The notes: generated from the letters alone by a model not told the origin. A DNA stretch of 35,824 nucleotides from Holophaga foetida DSM 6591 (GCF_000242615.2 NZ_KI912269.1:31810-67633), one strand, 5' to 3'; shown: positions 9,765-18,872, counted from the first letter of the stretch. Numbers and translations are program-made.

Positions 9765-10483
9765 CAGATTTTCCGCCATTTCCCATCCCCGCCGTCCCGG
9801 ACTCCCGGATTGTAGAATTTGTATACCTGCGCCCCGTTCCCCTGCACCACCAGGAGGCCCATGGCACCACCTATGACCGGGTGCCCGCCGGCGATCGCAA
9901 CCACCTGGATCCAAAAGGTGCTGTTGAATCGCTTGTTGGCCCCACTGATCCGGACTGTCCCGACACTTCCCCCCCCCTGGAAGAGATTGGGAGCAGTGGT
10001 GAGCACCCCCTGAAAACCACTGCTGGCTTGATTGAATGGGGGCTGGGCCGTGATGTCATCGCTCGTCCCGCAGGCAGTTGTCCACCAGTCGGCATTCGGC
10101 TGGGTCACAACCCCCGCGTGAAGGTGCTCACGCCGAAGCTCCCCACCAGGCCCAACCGCCACTCTGAATGCCTCGGAACTGGAAACAGCATCCCCCAGGA
10201 TTTGGGCGGATCCGTCCGTAGCCTCCCCATACCCCAGGAGCACAGTGGGCGCCGCCCCCCCCCAGTTCCCCTGGGTGGCAACCATCACGTCGCGTCCAGT
10301 GGCGGAAGCCCGTTTCTGGGCACTCAAAAGTGTACCTTCCAATTCGTCCAGAACACCCCGAACCGCACCAGAGGACCGATTGCCTAGCGTCGTCGCCCCG
10401 GCCGCAGCCAGGATACCGACCACAAACAGCACCACAAGCAGTTCAATCAGCGAGTAGCCGCACCTTTTGGAAGTTGGTCTCAT
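9764..10483 (-). CDS. fimT: FimT/GspH-like minor pilin, copy 1; first gene of operon 1
   Basis: 239 residues from the ATG at 10483, preceded by GGTGAGG as in copy 2. Prepilin site: KRCG, cut before YSLIELLVVLFVVGILAAAG, with Glu at position 5, followed by the GspH/FimT pattern (LEGTLLSAQKRASATGRDV). FimT is a minor pilin of the priming complex and binds DNA in some competent bacteria; DNA binding is not shown here. Near the C-terminus GLLVVQGNGAQVYKFYNPG is almost identical to copy 2, a conserved stretch in otherwise divergent proteins. Confidence 0.87.
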   Translation of the reverse strand: MRPTSKRCGYSLIELLVVLFVVGILAAAGATTLGNRSSGAVRGVLDELEGTLLSAQKRASATGRDVMVATQGNWGGAAPTVLLGYGEATDGSAQILGDAVSSSEAFRVAVGPGGELRREHLHAGVVTQPNADWWTTACGTSDDITAQPPFNQASSGFQGVLTTAPNLFQGGGSVGTVRISGANKRFNSTFWIQVVAIAGGHPVIGGAMGLLVVQGNGAQVYKFYNPGVRDGGDGKWRKI

Positions 10484-10610
10484 GGGTAGCCTCACCTGCC
10501 TACGATCCCAGAGGCCAACAATCAAATCATAAATTTATAAATATTAAAATACATCACCTTACACAAACACATAAATACACAGTGACGAACCAGCCCCAGG
10601 CTGAGACTAC

Positions 10611-10628
10611 TTTTTACACATACCATCC
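10611..10628 (-). promoter_or_regulatory. Shared 18-bp upstream element of pilus operon 1
   Basis: Minus-strand reading GGATGGTATGTGTAAAAA. It matches 16 of 18 bases of an element upstream of the second pilus operon, with 127 nt between its end and the fimT ATG (126 nt in the other operon). The surrounding gap 10484-10822 is otherwise unlike operon 2, is AT-rich near fimT, and also holds the operon 2 hairpin. It is likely a promoter part or binding site for a regulator common to both operons; I cannot name the sigma factor. Confidence 0.5.
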
Positions 10629-10778
10629 ATGAATTTTATCCATCTTTGAGAGGCCCCATCTGCGCGACGACAATTACCCCTGTGCATCGCATTCCTAATT
10701 GACGCCGCCCACCCCATCATCTCCTCCAGAGGCGATAAGCCCTGAGACTTGAATCAGACATCGTGACTCGTCCAACGA

Positions 10779-10804
10779 TTTCGGGCCCCCGAGGGGGCCC
10801 GAAA
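10779..10804 (-). terminator. Hairpin at the end of pilus operon 2
   Basis: Perfect 12-bp inverted repeat: arms 10779-10790 (TTTCGGGCCCCC) and 10793-10804 with a 2-nt centre. It starts about 19 nt past the pilY1 copy 2 stop on the minus strand. No T-run follows, so it is a weak or RNA-stabilising terminator, but its position between the two operons fits termination. Confidence 0.55.
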
Positions 10805-10822
10805 CAAGGGAATCGATTCTGC

Positions 10823-13800
10823 CTAATGGACGGTGCGCCAAACCCTAGGCTTGGGGTATTGAACCTTGCTCTGCCCTGGAATGGTCTTGGTAGCCAGGGA
10901 AGTGGTGACTTTGAGGGTCTGGCTATCCGTCGCAGCATTGGTCCCGATCTGGATCACCCCCCTGGTTCCGAAGGGGATGTAGTCGGATGCGGTTCCGTAC
11001 CAGGTGTAGTAGATGCCACTGTCGCAGGACAGCCCGGGCCGGTTGTCATCGACAATGGGATTGAGCACATCGCAGATCAGGCTGCTGGTGGTGTTCCCGC
11101 TCCCTCCAATGCAGATATCGACGGCCGTGGGAGTGAAGTAGCTGTAGAAAAGGCTGCCTGACACCACCGCAGGGGTGTTGATGCCTTTGGGGAGGTAGGT
11201 CGTAGTCGCGGCCTTGTTCGGGAAATGACGGTAGTAGCCGAACTTGGTATTGTCGGTATCCATGGTGCGGGAGCCCCCTGTGCCCGTCATCGGCGCCAGG
11301 TAATAGGCGTCGTTCCCGGGACTGATGACAGCATCCTCTGCCTTGAAGGACGTGTAAGCGGTTCCGCTCAAGGGATAGGCGTCCATAACTCGACCCGAGC
11401 CGCCGTCAGTGGCGCTTGCCCTGGTCACTTGGTCCTGGATGATGATCGGATCTGCTCCGGTCCAGGCGGCGCTATCCTGACGATCAAAGATCACCGTCAG
11501 GCGATGGTTATCAGGAGCGGTACCGGTGGCATAACCCTGGTCCAGGGGATTGTTGCGGTCTCCGCTTTCCATGGCGATGCCAACCACGGCAGGCACGGGA
11601 TTTGTGGACGTCCTGCCCATGCCCGGGAAGCTGCCCACCCTGAAAGGCGCAGGCAGGGTGGTGTACAGGGCCTCCCGGTAATGCGCGGTTTCGTTCCCAT
11701 TGCTGTCCTTGAGCCTGCCGCCGTTCTGGTCCTGGGCGACCTTTCGTAGCCCCCAGGAGCTGATTTCCGAGGTGTCAATCCGGTATTGATAGGTGGAGGA
11801 AGCTGATTGAGTATCCGTCGCCGTGCTCCCCCAGGCCCACAAGCCACCCCAGTAATCGAGGAAATAGGCCCGCTGGGCCATGCCCGAGTTGATGAAGAAC
11901 TCGAAGGGCACCACACCCTTGTATACGGGTCCCCGAGTGGGGTTGCCGTTGCTGTCGGTATCCGTCAGATCCTGGATTGCGAGGAACTTTCCGGAATAGG
12001 CATCCAGAGCCATCACCGAGCGCCCCAGAGGCGTCGAAAAATTGGATTCGATTTCGGGACGGCTGAATCCCCCCCCCAGGAAGACCGCGTCCCTCAGGAT
12101 GGCCTTGCCAGCGGTACCAAGCAGGGTGATGCGGCCAACCCCCGGTATGCATGTGGAATAGCCCATCTTCCCGACCACGGACTTCACGCTCTCAAGCGTC
12201 GGCGCGCTGGCGCTTGCCTGGATCTGGCCATCGGTGAGTGACGAAGCCTCGTCCGGAACCACGGACCACTTGAGGGTGGGGGCAAAGGGATCGCTGATAT
12301 CGAGGGCGTAGTAGCTGCGCCCGCCCTTGCCAAGCCCCACGATCGCGACAGCCCTCTCACCGGACCCCACGACGCCATCCGCCGCCCCGCCTGTGGAAGG
12401 CGGAATATCCAGATGATAGATGGCGGGAGAACCATCCACCATGAAGCGGTGGGGGTTGTTGGCAATGGTGATCTGATCGAGATACCCGAGGAAATCCGTG
12501 GGCATAAAGGCCCAGAGTTCAGCGACCTGCCCCTGCTTGACGGTGTATTTGGTCTTGCCATCGCCGCTGGTCACTTCCTGGTCCCTGGTCACTTCCCCGA
12601 AGGCGTGGAGCCAACCCTGGTTGGTGCCCACCAGGATGAGTCGGAAACGGTTCCCACCGCTCAGCGGAATCTTCGCTGCTGCGGGTGTGCCAAAATCCGC
12701 CCACTTGTATTCGATGGCTGCCGGAGAGGAGTTGATGATATCGCCCATGATATTGGAGCGATTCTTCTTGGGGCGGTTATCGCTCCCCAGATCCGTCGTA
12801 TCCCCCCCCATGGCGAACTGGATAGCATGCTTCTGGTTATCCGAATCCGGAGCATAGGAGGCCTTGCTGGCGCTGGATTGGCAGATGTAGGCCTTGATGG
12901 CGTCATAGTCCGTACCCATATCCGAAAAGGCCGAAAGGGAGTTCGCATTCGGGAGACGGGTGTATAGCAATCGCCCGCTCCAGGCATTGGAATCCAGGAC
13001 ACTCTTCACATTCCACTGGGAGGTGGTCGTGTCCAGGGTCGTGGTGGGGTCGCCCTGCTTGTTGATGATCTGTAACTGGTTGTTCACCACCCGGGTACCG
13101 AACATCAGGAGATCGCCGTCCCAGAGGCTTCCCCCGGACTGGGGGGGCTGGAACTTGCCGACATAGATCTCCTGCCCCAGGCTGGCTCCAATATATGGGG
13201 TGTTGGGATTGGCGCTCGTATTGAGATTGGAGGTTCCTATCGCCGACAGAATGGCCTGCCCCAGGCTCTTGGTAAGGGTGTCCGGATCCATGGCGTCAAA
13301 GAAGTAGATGGAACCGCTCGGCTTCTCAGTTGTCCCATCCTTCGGAACAAAGGGGATCAGGGTGTTGAGGTTCGGCCAAGAGGTCATCAGGGGATCACCC
13401 ACTGCTGCGGCCAGGAAGAGGCTACGCTTGGGGCTTGAATCCTCCGTATATTTTCCGCCCAGGCTCACGCCCACGGTCATGGTGGTGATGCGGTGGTCAC
13501 GTTCGAAGTTCACCCCATTGCGATTCTTGATGGCGAAGGGCAGGAACTTGTCGGGGGTGCCTGAGGTGGTCGCCGTTCCCGGATCAACAGCCGCCAGATA
13601 GTCCGTCCCGGCAACCGCGTTGTTCACCAGATAGGGGTTTGCCATGTGGGCGGCAATGCCCGCGAAGGTGAACAGGTTCCAGTTGGCGCCATCACGGCGG
13701 ATGCGGGTCTTGTCCGTCAGGATGGCTTTATTACCGATGGCTGCATCGAAGGACATGATATTCGTTACTGCATTCTTGGAGACATAGGGGGTATCACCAT

Positions 13801-15517
13801 TGGTGTTGGTGTTGCTCGTGCCATTGTTGTCCAGTCCATCCGTGAAGAGGATCAGGAAGTGGTTCATGCACTGCGACGGCGCATCACTGCCCTTTTCAAC
13901 CGTATTGAAGATGCTGTTGGGATCGGTGAACTGCGCCAAGCCCCTCGCCATGGCATAGGTCAGGGGCGTATTGCCTCCGTCCAGCCGGGAGGCGATATGG
14001 GCCATATTGGTCACTGAATTGCCATTCAGCAGCTTCCAGCCCGAATAGTTGCCCGTCAGTCCAGTCGTAGTGGAAGTGGCGGAGTCGTTGTTGATGTCGG
14101 TAGCGCTGCCATTGCTGGCCTCGGACGAATAGTCGAGGAACCGGAAAGCCCAAAGGACTTCAGACTGGTGGTTGATCCAGGTCGTGATCACGGCCCGCTT
14201 CACGGCCTGCACCCGGGTCAGGGCGGGAAGGACATTCTTCGAGGCCGCCTGGGTGACTTCTTTCCCGGCATAGCTGCCATCAGGGTTGTACTGCGGAACT
14301 TGAATGGAACCGGAGCTTGAGGCGGATCCGTACCCCTGCCCCCATTCAGGGTGACCTGCCTGACTTGCGGCCAGATTGGCGTTCAGCGCATCAAAAACGA
14401 TGTATTTAGTGGCGTTGCTGCCGTCTGCATAAACCCCGTTGAACAACCATTGGATGTAGTCCTGCCTGTATTCCACCCGGCTCAATTTGGTGTAGGAATT
14501 CTGGTTGGCATCACCGCTGAAGGTATATCTCCCCCCGCTGACGGCATAGCTCGTGTCCATCTCGATATCGGTTTCGCTACCGTACTTGACAACCGTTCCA
14601 TCCAGTTTCGTAACCGTCTGCAGATCTTTGACTGTTTGGGACTTCAGCGGATTCCCGGTGGAATCGCCATTGGTGATCTTCCAGGGGATGGGAATGTCGA
14701 CAGTCCGAAGAACGGCGCTGGAACTGCCAATGAAGCTGCAGAACTGGAAGCGCACATGGCTGGCGGCACGCACCCAGTTGCGCACGTCGCCGGAACCATA
14801 GCTCTCCCCACGCTGCCCGCTGGTCGTGACATTGCTGGCATCGTCCGCCTCGGTCACGATGCCTCCATTCGGCTTGATCAAGCGGGTGCTGTACAGCGTC
14901 CTGTTGGCGGAATCCCCACTGGCGAGGGTAGCCGTCACGCATGGCACACTGGGGGCCACCCAGACGGCCTGCGTATCACTGATGGAAGTAAAGTGGCCTC
15001 CCGTGCAGGTCCAGACCACGCGCTTATCCGTGCCACTGGAAACAGAGGCTGTGAAGGTATAGGAAGTCCCAGAGGCAATGACCCCCGAGGGCACTCCCAT
15101 CAAAGCCATCTGGTACCCGCCGCTGCTATCGGTGCACCCTGGGATGCCCATGCTTCCCCCCACTGCGACGGTCACCGAAGTGCTGACATCTTGAGCAACG
15201 CGGCGCGCATAGGGACTCGCCTTGATGACGAAATCCGTTGCCGTCGCGTAGCTGAACTCCATGTTCACGCCACCGGCATCCACCTTGTCGGTATTGACGA
15301 AAAGCGGGTGGAACATCAAGCGCGCCATCGACCCCGAAAAGTCGAAGACCGTCAGGATCTCCGGCTTCACCTTGGTATTGGTGGACTGCTGGTAGAGGTT
15401 CAGGAAATCGGTAGTGCTGCCCTGGAGCCTGGGATCGAGCTGGGCCTGGAGGGGCGCTCCCAGGAGAAAGAAAAGCATGACGAGAAGGCCGGGCAGGGTT
15501 CGGGTGACACGGATCAT
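10823..15517 (-). CDS. pilY1: PilY1-like type IV pilus tip adhesin, copy 2
   Basis: 1564 residues from the ATG at 15517, with AGGAG 7 nt upstream; a TTG directly after the pilX stop is less likely. Signal peptide about 1-25, then AQLDPRL. The von Willebrand A metal-site motif DFSGS is at 59-63 and a second part has LFTDGLDNNG. The PilY beta-propeller has LILVGTNQGWLHAF at about 958-971. Compared with copy 1 there are about 90 extra residues (roughly 105-207) before the shared stretch ST.LI.P.G.IVTEA. They read as an Ig-like beta-sandwich and sit early within the A-domain region. The DSNGNPT-type loop near a conserved propeller segment could bind calcium, as in other PilY1 proteins. Last gene of operon 2; no lipoprotein follows. 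Confidence 0.9.
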   Translation of the reverse strand: MIRVTRTLPGLLVMLFFLLGAPLQAQLDPRLQGSTTDFLNLYQQSTNTKVKPEILTVFDFSGSMARLMFHPLFVNTDKVDAGGVNMEFSYATATDFVIKASPYARRVAQDVSTSVTVAVGGSMGIPGCTDSSGGYQMALMGVPSGVIASGTSYTFTASVSSGTDKRVVWTCTGGHFTSISDTQAVWVAPSVPCVTATLASGDSANRTLYSTRLIKPNGGIVTEADDASNVTTSGQRGESYGSGDVRNWVRAASHVRFQFCSFIGSSSAVLRTVDIPIPWKITNGDSTGNPLKSQTVKDLQTVTKLDGTVVKYGSETDIEMDTSYAVSGGRYTFSGDANQNSYTKLSRVEYRQDYIQWLFNGVYADGSNATKYIVFDALNANLAASQAGHPEWGQGYGSASSSGSIQVPQYNPDGSYAGKEVTQAASKNVLPALTRVQAVKRAVITTWINHQSEVLWAFRFLDYSSEASNGSATDINNDSATSTTTGLTGNYSGWKLLNGNSVTNMAHIASRLDGGNTPLTYAMARGLAQFTDPNSIFNTVEKGSDAPSQCMNHFLILFTDGLDNNGTSNTNTNGDTPYVSKNAVTNIMSFDAAIGNKAILTDKTRIRRDGANWNLFTFAGIAAHMANPYLVNNAVAGTDYLAAVDPGTATTSGTPDKFLPFAIKNRNGVNFERDHRITTMTVGVSLGGKYTEDSSPKRSLFLAAAVGDPLMTSWPNLNTLIPFVPKDGTTEKPSGSIYFFDAMDPDTLTKSLGQAILSAIGTSNLNTSANPNTPYIGASLGQEIYVGKFQPPQSGGSLWDGDLLMFGTRVVNNQLQIINKQGDPTTTLDTTTSQWNVKSVLDSNAWSGRLLYTRLPNANSLSAFSDMGTDYDAIKAYICQSSASKASYAPDSDNQKHAIQFAMGGDTTDLGSDNRPKKNRSNIMGDIINSSPAAIEYKWADFGTPAAAKIPLSGGNRFRLILVGTNQGWLHAFGEVTRDQEVTSGDGKTKYTVKQGQVAELWAFMPTDFLGYLDQITIANNPHRFMVDGSPAIYHLDIPPSTGGAADGVVGSGERAVAIVGLGKGGRSYYALDISDPFAPTLKWSVVPDEASSLTDGQIQASASAPTLESVKSVVGKMGYSTCIPGVGRITLLGTAGKAILRDAVFLGGGFSRPEIESNFSTPLGRSVMALDAYSGKFLAIQDLTDTDSNGNPTRGPVYKGVVPFEFFINSGMAQRAYFLDYWGGLWAWGSTATDTQSASSTYQYRIDTSEISSWGLRKVAQDQNGGRLKDSNGNETAHYREALYTTLPAPFRVGSFPGMGRTSTNPVPAVVGIAMESGDRNNPLDQGYATGTAPDNHRLTVIFDRQDSAAWTGADPIIIQDQVTRASATDGGSGRVMDAYPLSGTAYTSFKAEDAVISPGNDAYYLAPMTGTGGSRTMDTDNTKFGYYRHFPNKAATTTYLPKGINTPAVVSGSLFYSYFTPTAVDICIGGSGNTTSSLICDVLNPIVDDNRPGLSCDSGIYYTWYGTASDYIPFGTRGVIQIGTNAATDSQTLKVTTSLATKTIPGQSKVQYPKPRVWRTVH

Positions 15518-15532
15518 GACAAGCTCCTGCAA

Positions 15533-16153
15533 CTATTGGACGGGTGTGGAGATCCAGGCTTCCTTGGCGTGGGAGAAAACCACCCCGCCAATGGAAACCT
15601 GGGAATCGCTTCGGACAGCCCAGAGATCTGGGGCCTGCTTGGATTCACTGCCGGTGGCAGGGGTGAAGGCACCGGAGCCCAGGCCTTGGCCCATATCGGT
15701 CACGGGAAGCTTGCCCATCCGGGTAAGCCCCAGCGTGAAGGCTTGAGACGTCCCGCTCAAGGTCGCCTGGTCAGGAAGGGTGATGGCGGGATTGGCGCCG
15801 GGCTTATAGCTTGTGAATCCAGTCTTGGCGGCATCCCACGGTGTGCCAGACTTGGTGGGATCCGCCAGGAGGGCCAGCTTGAGGGAATTCAGGATCTTGG
15901 CCTCAGCCGCAGCACTTGCGGAGGCGCTGTTGTTGAGGTCCAGCCAGTAGATGGACCACTCGATGCCCGAGTCCGCCACGTTGCGCGCCATGGAACCCTG
16001 ACGCGCCGTTCCCGAGATGATGATTTCCCGGAAGGCATTCTTGGACATGCCGATGGCCGCGATAGTGAGCAGCACCAGCAGCATCAGGACCACCAGGATG
16101 GTGATGCCACCGGCCTGAGGATGGGAGAGGGGCTTGAAGGATCGATGGGACAT
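15533..16153 (-). CDS. pilX: PilX-like minor pilin, copy 2
   Basis: 206 residues; the ATG at 16153 has GGGGGAGA about 8 nt upstream. N-terminus AGG then ITILVVLMLLVLLTIAAIGM, without Glu at mature position 5, as usual for PilX/GspK. The PilX pattern FREIIISGTARQGSMARNVADSGIE follows and is nearly the same as in copy 1. The C-terminus reads SHAKEAWISTPVQ. It lies 14 bp after pilW, and pilY1 follows closely. Confidence 0.85.
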   Translation of the reverse strand: MSHRSFKPLSHPQAGGITILVVLMLLVLLTIAAIGMSKNAFREIIISGTARQGSMARNVADSGIEWSIYWLDLNNSASASAAAEAKILNSLKLALLADPTKSGTPWDAAKTGFTSYKPGANPAITLPDQATLSGTSQAFTLGLTRMGKLPVTDMGQGLGSGAFTPATGSESKQAPDLWAVRSDSQVSIGGVVFSHAKEAWISTPVQ

Positions 16154-16167
16154 GAAGAATCTCCCCC

Positions 16168-17391
16168 TCAGTTCATGGTCAGGCCGAAGTGCCTGGGAAC
16201 CATGACGAGACTTTGGGTCTGTTCCTTGTAGGCCAGAGTCGGTGTGCTGGCGTCGGAGAACTCGGTGCGCTGGGTGGCGGTGCGGGTCGTCACGTCCACC
16301 CGCACCAGGACAGGGATAGAACGGAACCAGTGTTCGCTGGATGCGGTCGATTTATAGTCCGTCCGGCCCGCGGTCTGGAGTTGGCTGTCCAAAGCCGATC
16401 TCATGTCGGCCCAGGTCTTGTCATCGTAGGAAGGCCCGCCGATCCAGGTGTTCCCGGAATCAGCACTCAAGTAGACCCGGAAGCCGGAGACATTTTCCGT
16501 AATGATCTGACGAGTGCCGTTAGCGGTGAAGCCGCCGGTGGCATACCCCCCCTGGTCCCGGACAAGGCATGGAATGCCATCAGGAACGGCGGGGTCCAGC
16601 TTGAGCCGCTCGATGCTGTACCGCACCATCTGGCCTGGGTGCACGAAAACGACTCTCGTGCCGTCCAGGTGGTTGGCCCGGGATGGGAGCCCCGATCCAC
16701 CCCGCCCAGTAATACCGACGTTCGGATCAGCCCCGGCCACCAGGGTGACACTCGCTCCAGTCGCGGTCACAGAACTGATGTAGCCCACTTCCCAGGAATC
16801 CTTGAGGATGAAGAGATCCCCTACCTTGACCTGCTTGGCATAGGCGGATTCCCGGCAATCGACCTTGTAGGTGAAATCCGTTTGGGCAGCGGATGCCTCC
16901 TCGACCACAAGCTCAGGGGCACTCTTGCTGGTGGAGCCGGTCATGTCCAGTTCCCCTTCGAATGGAAGGGGTTCATCCGTATAGAAAAGGAGCTGATCCG
17001 CCCCCTGGGTCACCCCTGTACCGTTCCAATCAGTGACCTTCGAGGGATTGATCCAGAAGGGGGGATTAGTGGAGGCGACGGATGGGGGCGTGGAGAGGTC
17101 GACCAGGTACATGCCAGCATTGTTGAGATCATCCGAGAGCAGATCGATGGACATCCGGTTGCGACGCGAACTGGAGAGCTTTTCCCCCGAGGTGTAGAAG
17201 GTTGAAAGACTCGACTTGAACACAGCCGCCATGCCAGCCATGAGCATCATGGTGAACACCAGGGCCACCAGGAGTTCCACCAGGGAGAAGCCACAAGCAG
17301 ATCCGGTGCACCTCCCGGGCCTGCGACGCGTTCGAGCCCAAAGGGCGGGCGCGACTTGCCCCAGTGGGATGAGAGGCAGCACGCTATCCAT
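16168..17391 (-). CDS. pilW: PilW-like minor pilin with long leader, copy 2
   Basis: 407 residues from the ATG at 17391 (AGGAGG 7 nt upstream, same place relative to the pilV stop as in copy 1). The prepilin site GSACG, cut before FSLVELLVALVFTMMLMAG, has Glu at position 5. The leader before the cut is about 34 residues and Arg-rich, against about 8 in copy 1, which is unusual for a type IVa prepilin. The mature part parallels copy 1 (FKSSLSTFYTSGEKLSS.RRNR..., LVMVPRHFGLTMN). It overlaps pilV by 8 bp. Confidence 0.86.
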   Translation of the reverse strand: MDSVLPLIPLGQVAPALWARTRRRPGRCTGSACGFSLVELLVALVFTMMLMAGMAAVFKSSLSTFYTSGEKLSSSRRNRMSIDLLSDDLNNAGMYLVDLSTPPSVASTNPPFWINPSKVTDWNGTGVTQGADQLLFYTDEPLPFEGELDMTGSTSKSAPELVVEEASAAQTDFTYKVDCRESAYAKQVKVGDLFILKDSWEVGYISSVTATGASVTLVAGADPNVGITGRGGSGLPSRANHLDGTRVVFVHPGQMVRYSIERLKLDPAVPDGIPCLVRDQGGYATGGFTANGTRQIITENVSGFRVYLSADSGNTWIGGPSYDDKTWADMRSALDSQLQTAGRTDYKSTASSEHWFRSIPVLVRVDVTTRTATQRTEFSDASTPTLAYKEQTQSLVMVPRHFGLTMN

Positions 17392-17935
17392 GGAGGATCC
17401 TCCTGGTGAGAGTGACGGTCCGGACAATGGCGACGCTGTTCTGGTCTGCCTGATCCGCAAATTCGATGATCACCGTGAAGTCCGAGACCCGTCCCGTGCC
17501 TCCATTGGTCGGCGCACTGGCTTCGACGGTAGCCACGTAGCGCCCAGAGGGTTTATCCCCGGAAACCGGCGCGTCCGCCACGGCCTTGCCCTGGTCATCA
17601 AAGGTCAGATAGAGCTTTCCGGAGAAATCCCCCTCTGCAACGAAGTTCTTGCCAATGTAATTGAGGTTCGAAAGGGCCGTCGGAGCGGCGTAGGCACTGT
17701 CAGTGACGTTCAACCAGCTCAAACGTCCTTCCATCTCGATCTGATCCATGACCCGCTCGGCCACCTGGACGGCAGTACTCAAGCTCTTCCCTCCGCGGCT
17801 CGCCTTGAGGGACATCAACTGAAGGGTGGCCAGCCCGAGAAGACCGATGGCCAGCACGAAGGCGGCCATGAGCATCTCCACCATGCTGAATCCGGCTTGC
17901 AAGGAGCGCCGCTTGCTTAAAAATGCCTCTCTCAT
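17384..17935 (-). CDS. pilV: PilV-like minor pilin, copy 2
   Basis: 183 residues from the ATG at 17935, which shares its A with the fimT stop (TGATG) and has GGAGGAGGG a few nt upstream inside the end of fimT. Prepilin site: LQAG, cut before FSMVEMLMAAFVLAIGLLGL, with Glu at position 5. After the helix it parallels copy 1 (GGKSLSTAVQVAERVMDQIEMEGR) and ends RRILHG, also as in copy 1. Minor pilin of the pilus priming complex. Confidence 0.87.
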   Translation of the reverse strand: MREAFLSKRRSLQAGFSMVEMLMAAFVLAIGLLGLATLQLMSLKASRGGKSLSTAVQVAERVMDQIEMEGRLSWLNVTDSAYAAPTALSNLNYIGKNFVAEGDFSGKLYLTFDDQGKAVADAPVSGDKPSGRYVATVEASAPTNGGTGRVSDFTVIIEFADQADQNSVAIVRTVTLTRRILHG

Positions 17936-18675
17936 CAAACCCTCCTCCACTGGCCATCCCCGCCAGATTTGCCAGGATTGTAAAACTTATAAACCGTTGC
18001 CCCATTACCCTGCACAACGAGGAGCCCCATGGGCCCGTCCGTTATGGGTTGACCACCGCGCAGCCCAACCACCGCCAGGTAGAAGGTTCCATTGAAGCGC
18101 TTGCTGTAACCACTGACCCCGACGGACTGGAGATTGGAGAGATTGCAGGCATCCGAACTGGGGTCAGAGATGATGGGTTGCGAAATGGGCTTTCCCTCGG
18201 CATCCACGCCAGAAGTATTGAAACCCAGGCTCGAATCACTGAAGGGGAGGATGGTCTTGATATCCGCGCTGCCGCCCTTCGCCCTGCTCCACCAATCACT
18301 TCCGCCAACCACCACACCGGCGTAGGCATGATCCCGACTGTTCGGCCGGTAGTGGAAGGATTCCGGGGCTGTTGCTCCGTTGGCCAGGATGGTGGCGTTG
18401 GACACCACCACGCCTGCAGGGGTCGTCGTTTCGCCGTAGGCCAGGGTGAAGTCGGAAGCCCCGCCGTTCGCCACGAGATTCACATCCCGTCCGGTGGCCA
18501 CGGCCCGCTTGTGGGCGGCGGCAATGGTGCCCTCCAGATCATCCATCACGGAACGCACGGCACCTGAAGGGCGGTTGCCGAGCATGGTGATACCCACCAT
18601 TGCCAGGATGCCCACGATGGCAAGCACCACCAAAAGCTCTATCAACGAATAGCCTCGAAACAAGCGATGATTCAT
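17935..18675 (-). CDS. fimT: FimT/GspH-like minor pilin, copy 2; first gene of operon 2
   Basis: 246 residues from the ATG at 18675, preceded by GGTGAGG. Prepilin site: FRG, cut before YSLIELLVVLAIVGILAMVG, with Glu at position 5. The FimT/GspH pattern (LEGTIAAAHKRAVATGRDVNLV) and the C-terminal GLLVVQGNGATVYKFYNPGK parallel copy 1. It heads operon 2, about 200 bp downstream of priA, and has its own upstream control region. Confidence 0.87.
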   Translation of the reverse strand: MNHRLFRGYSLIELLVVLAIVGILAMVGITMLGNRPSGAVRSVMDDLEGTIAAAHKRAVATGRDVNLVANGGASDFTLAYGETTTPAGVVVSNATILANGATAPESFHYRPNSRDHAYAGVVVGGSDWWSRAKGGSADIKTILPFSDSSLGFNTSGVDAEGKPISQPIISDPSSDACNLSNLQSVGVSGYSKRFNGTFYLAVVGLRGGQPITDGPMGLLVVQGNGATVYKFYNPGKSGGDGQWRRV

Positions 18676-18801
18676 AGGATCCTCACCCACACAAAATCAC
18701 GCCTTGCTGCGATGTTCAATTTATTTTTTTAATTAATCATATACCAACAATTACAAAACCCGCTCCAATGCGCCGGGCCGCAGAATGAAGTGTATGTATT
18801 A

Positions 18802-18819
18802 TTTTTACACACACCAACC
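18802..18819 (-). promoter_or_regulatory. Shared 18-bp upstream element of pilus operon 2
   Basis: Minus-strand reading GGTTGGTGTGTGTAAAAA, 16 of 18 identical to the element of operon 1, with 126 nt between its end and the fimT ATG. The gap 18676-18872 between priA and fimT otherwise shows an AT-rich stretch near 18720-18750 and no similarity to the operon 1 gap that I can see. This supports a real site rather than leftover duplicated sequence. Confidence 0.5.
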
Positions 18820-18872
18820 GAGTCGAACCATCAAAGACGCAACAATCCCACGCTGACGCCGGGCAGGTGCGC

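Noticed and set aside
10520..10720. Sigma-54 type promoter (GG-N10-GC) before fimT copies
   Set aside because: The best matches near the two operons have GT or worse at the -12 box and lie at different distances, so neither is convincing.
14351..16231. Long plus-strand open frame (626 codons) across pilus operon 2
   Set aside because: It lies antisense to pilY1 and pilX, whose products are clearly recognisable. Long antisense frames are common in GC-rich genes, and its translation is low-complexity Gly/Arg/His with no known motif.
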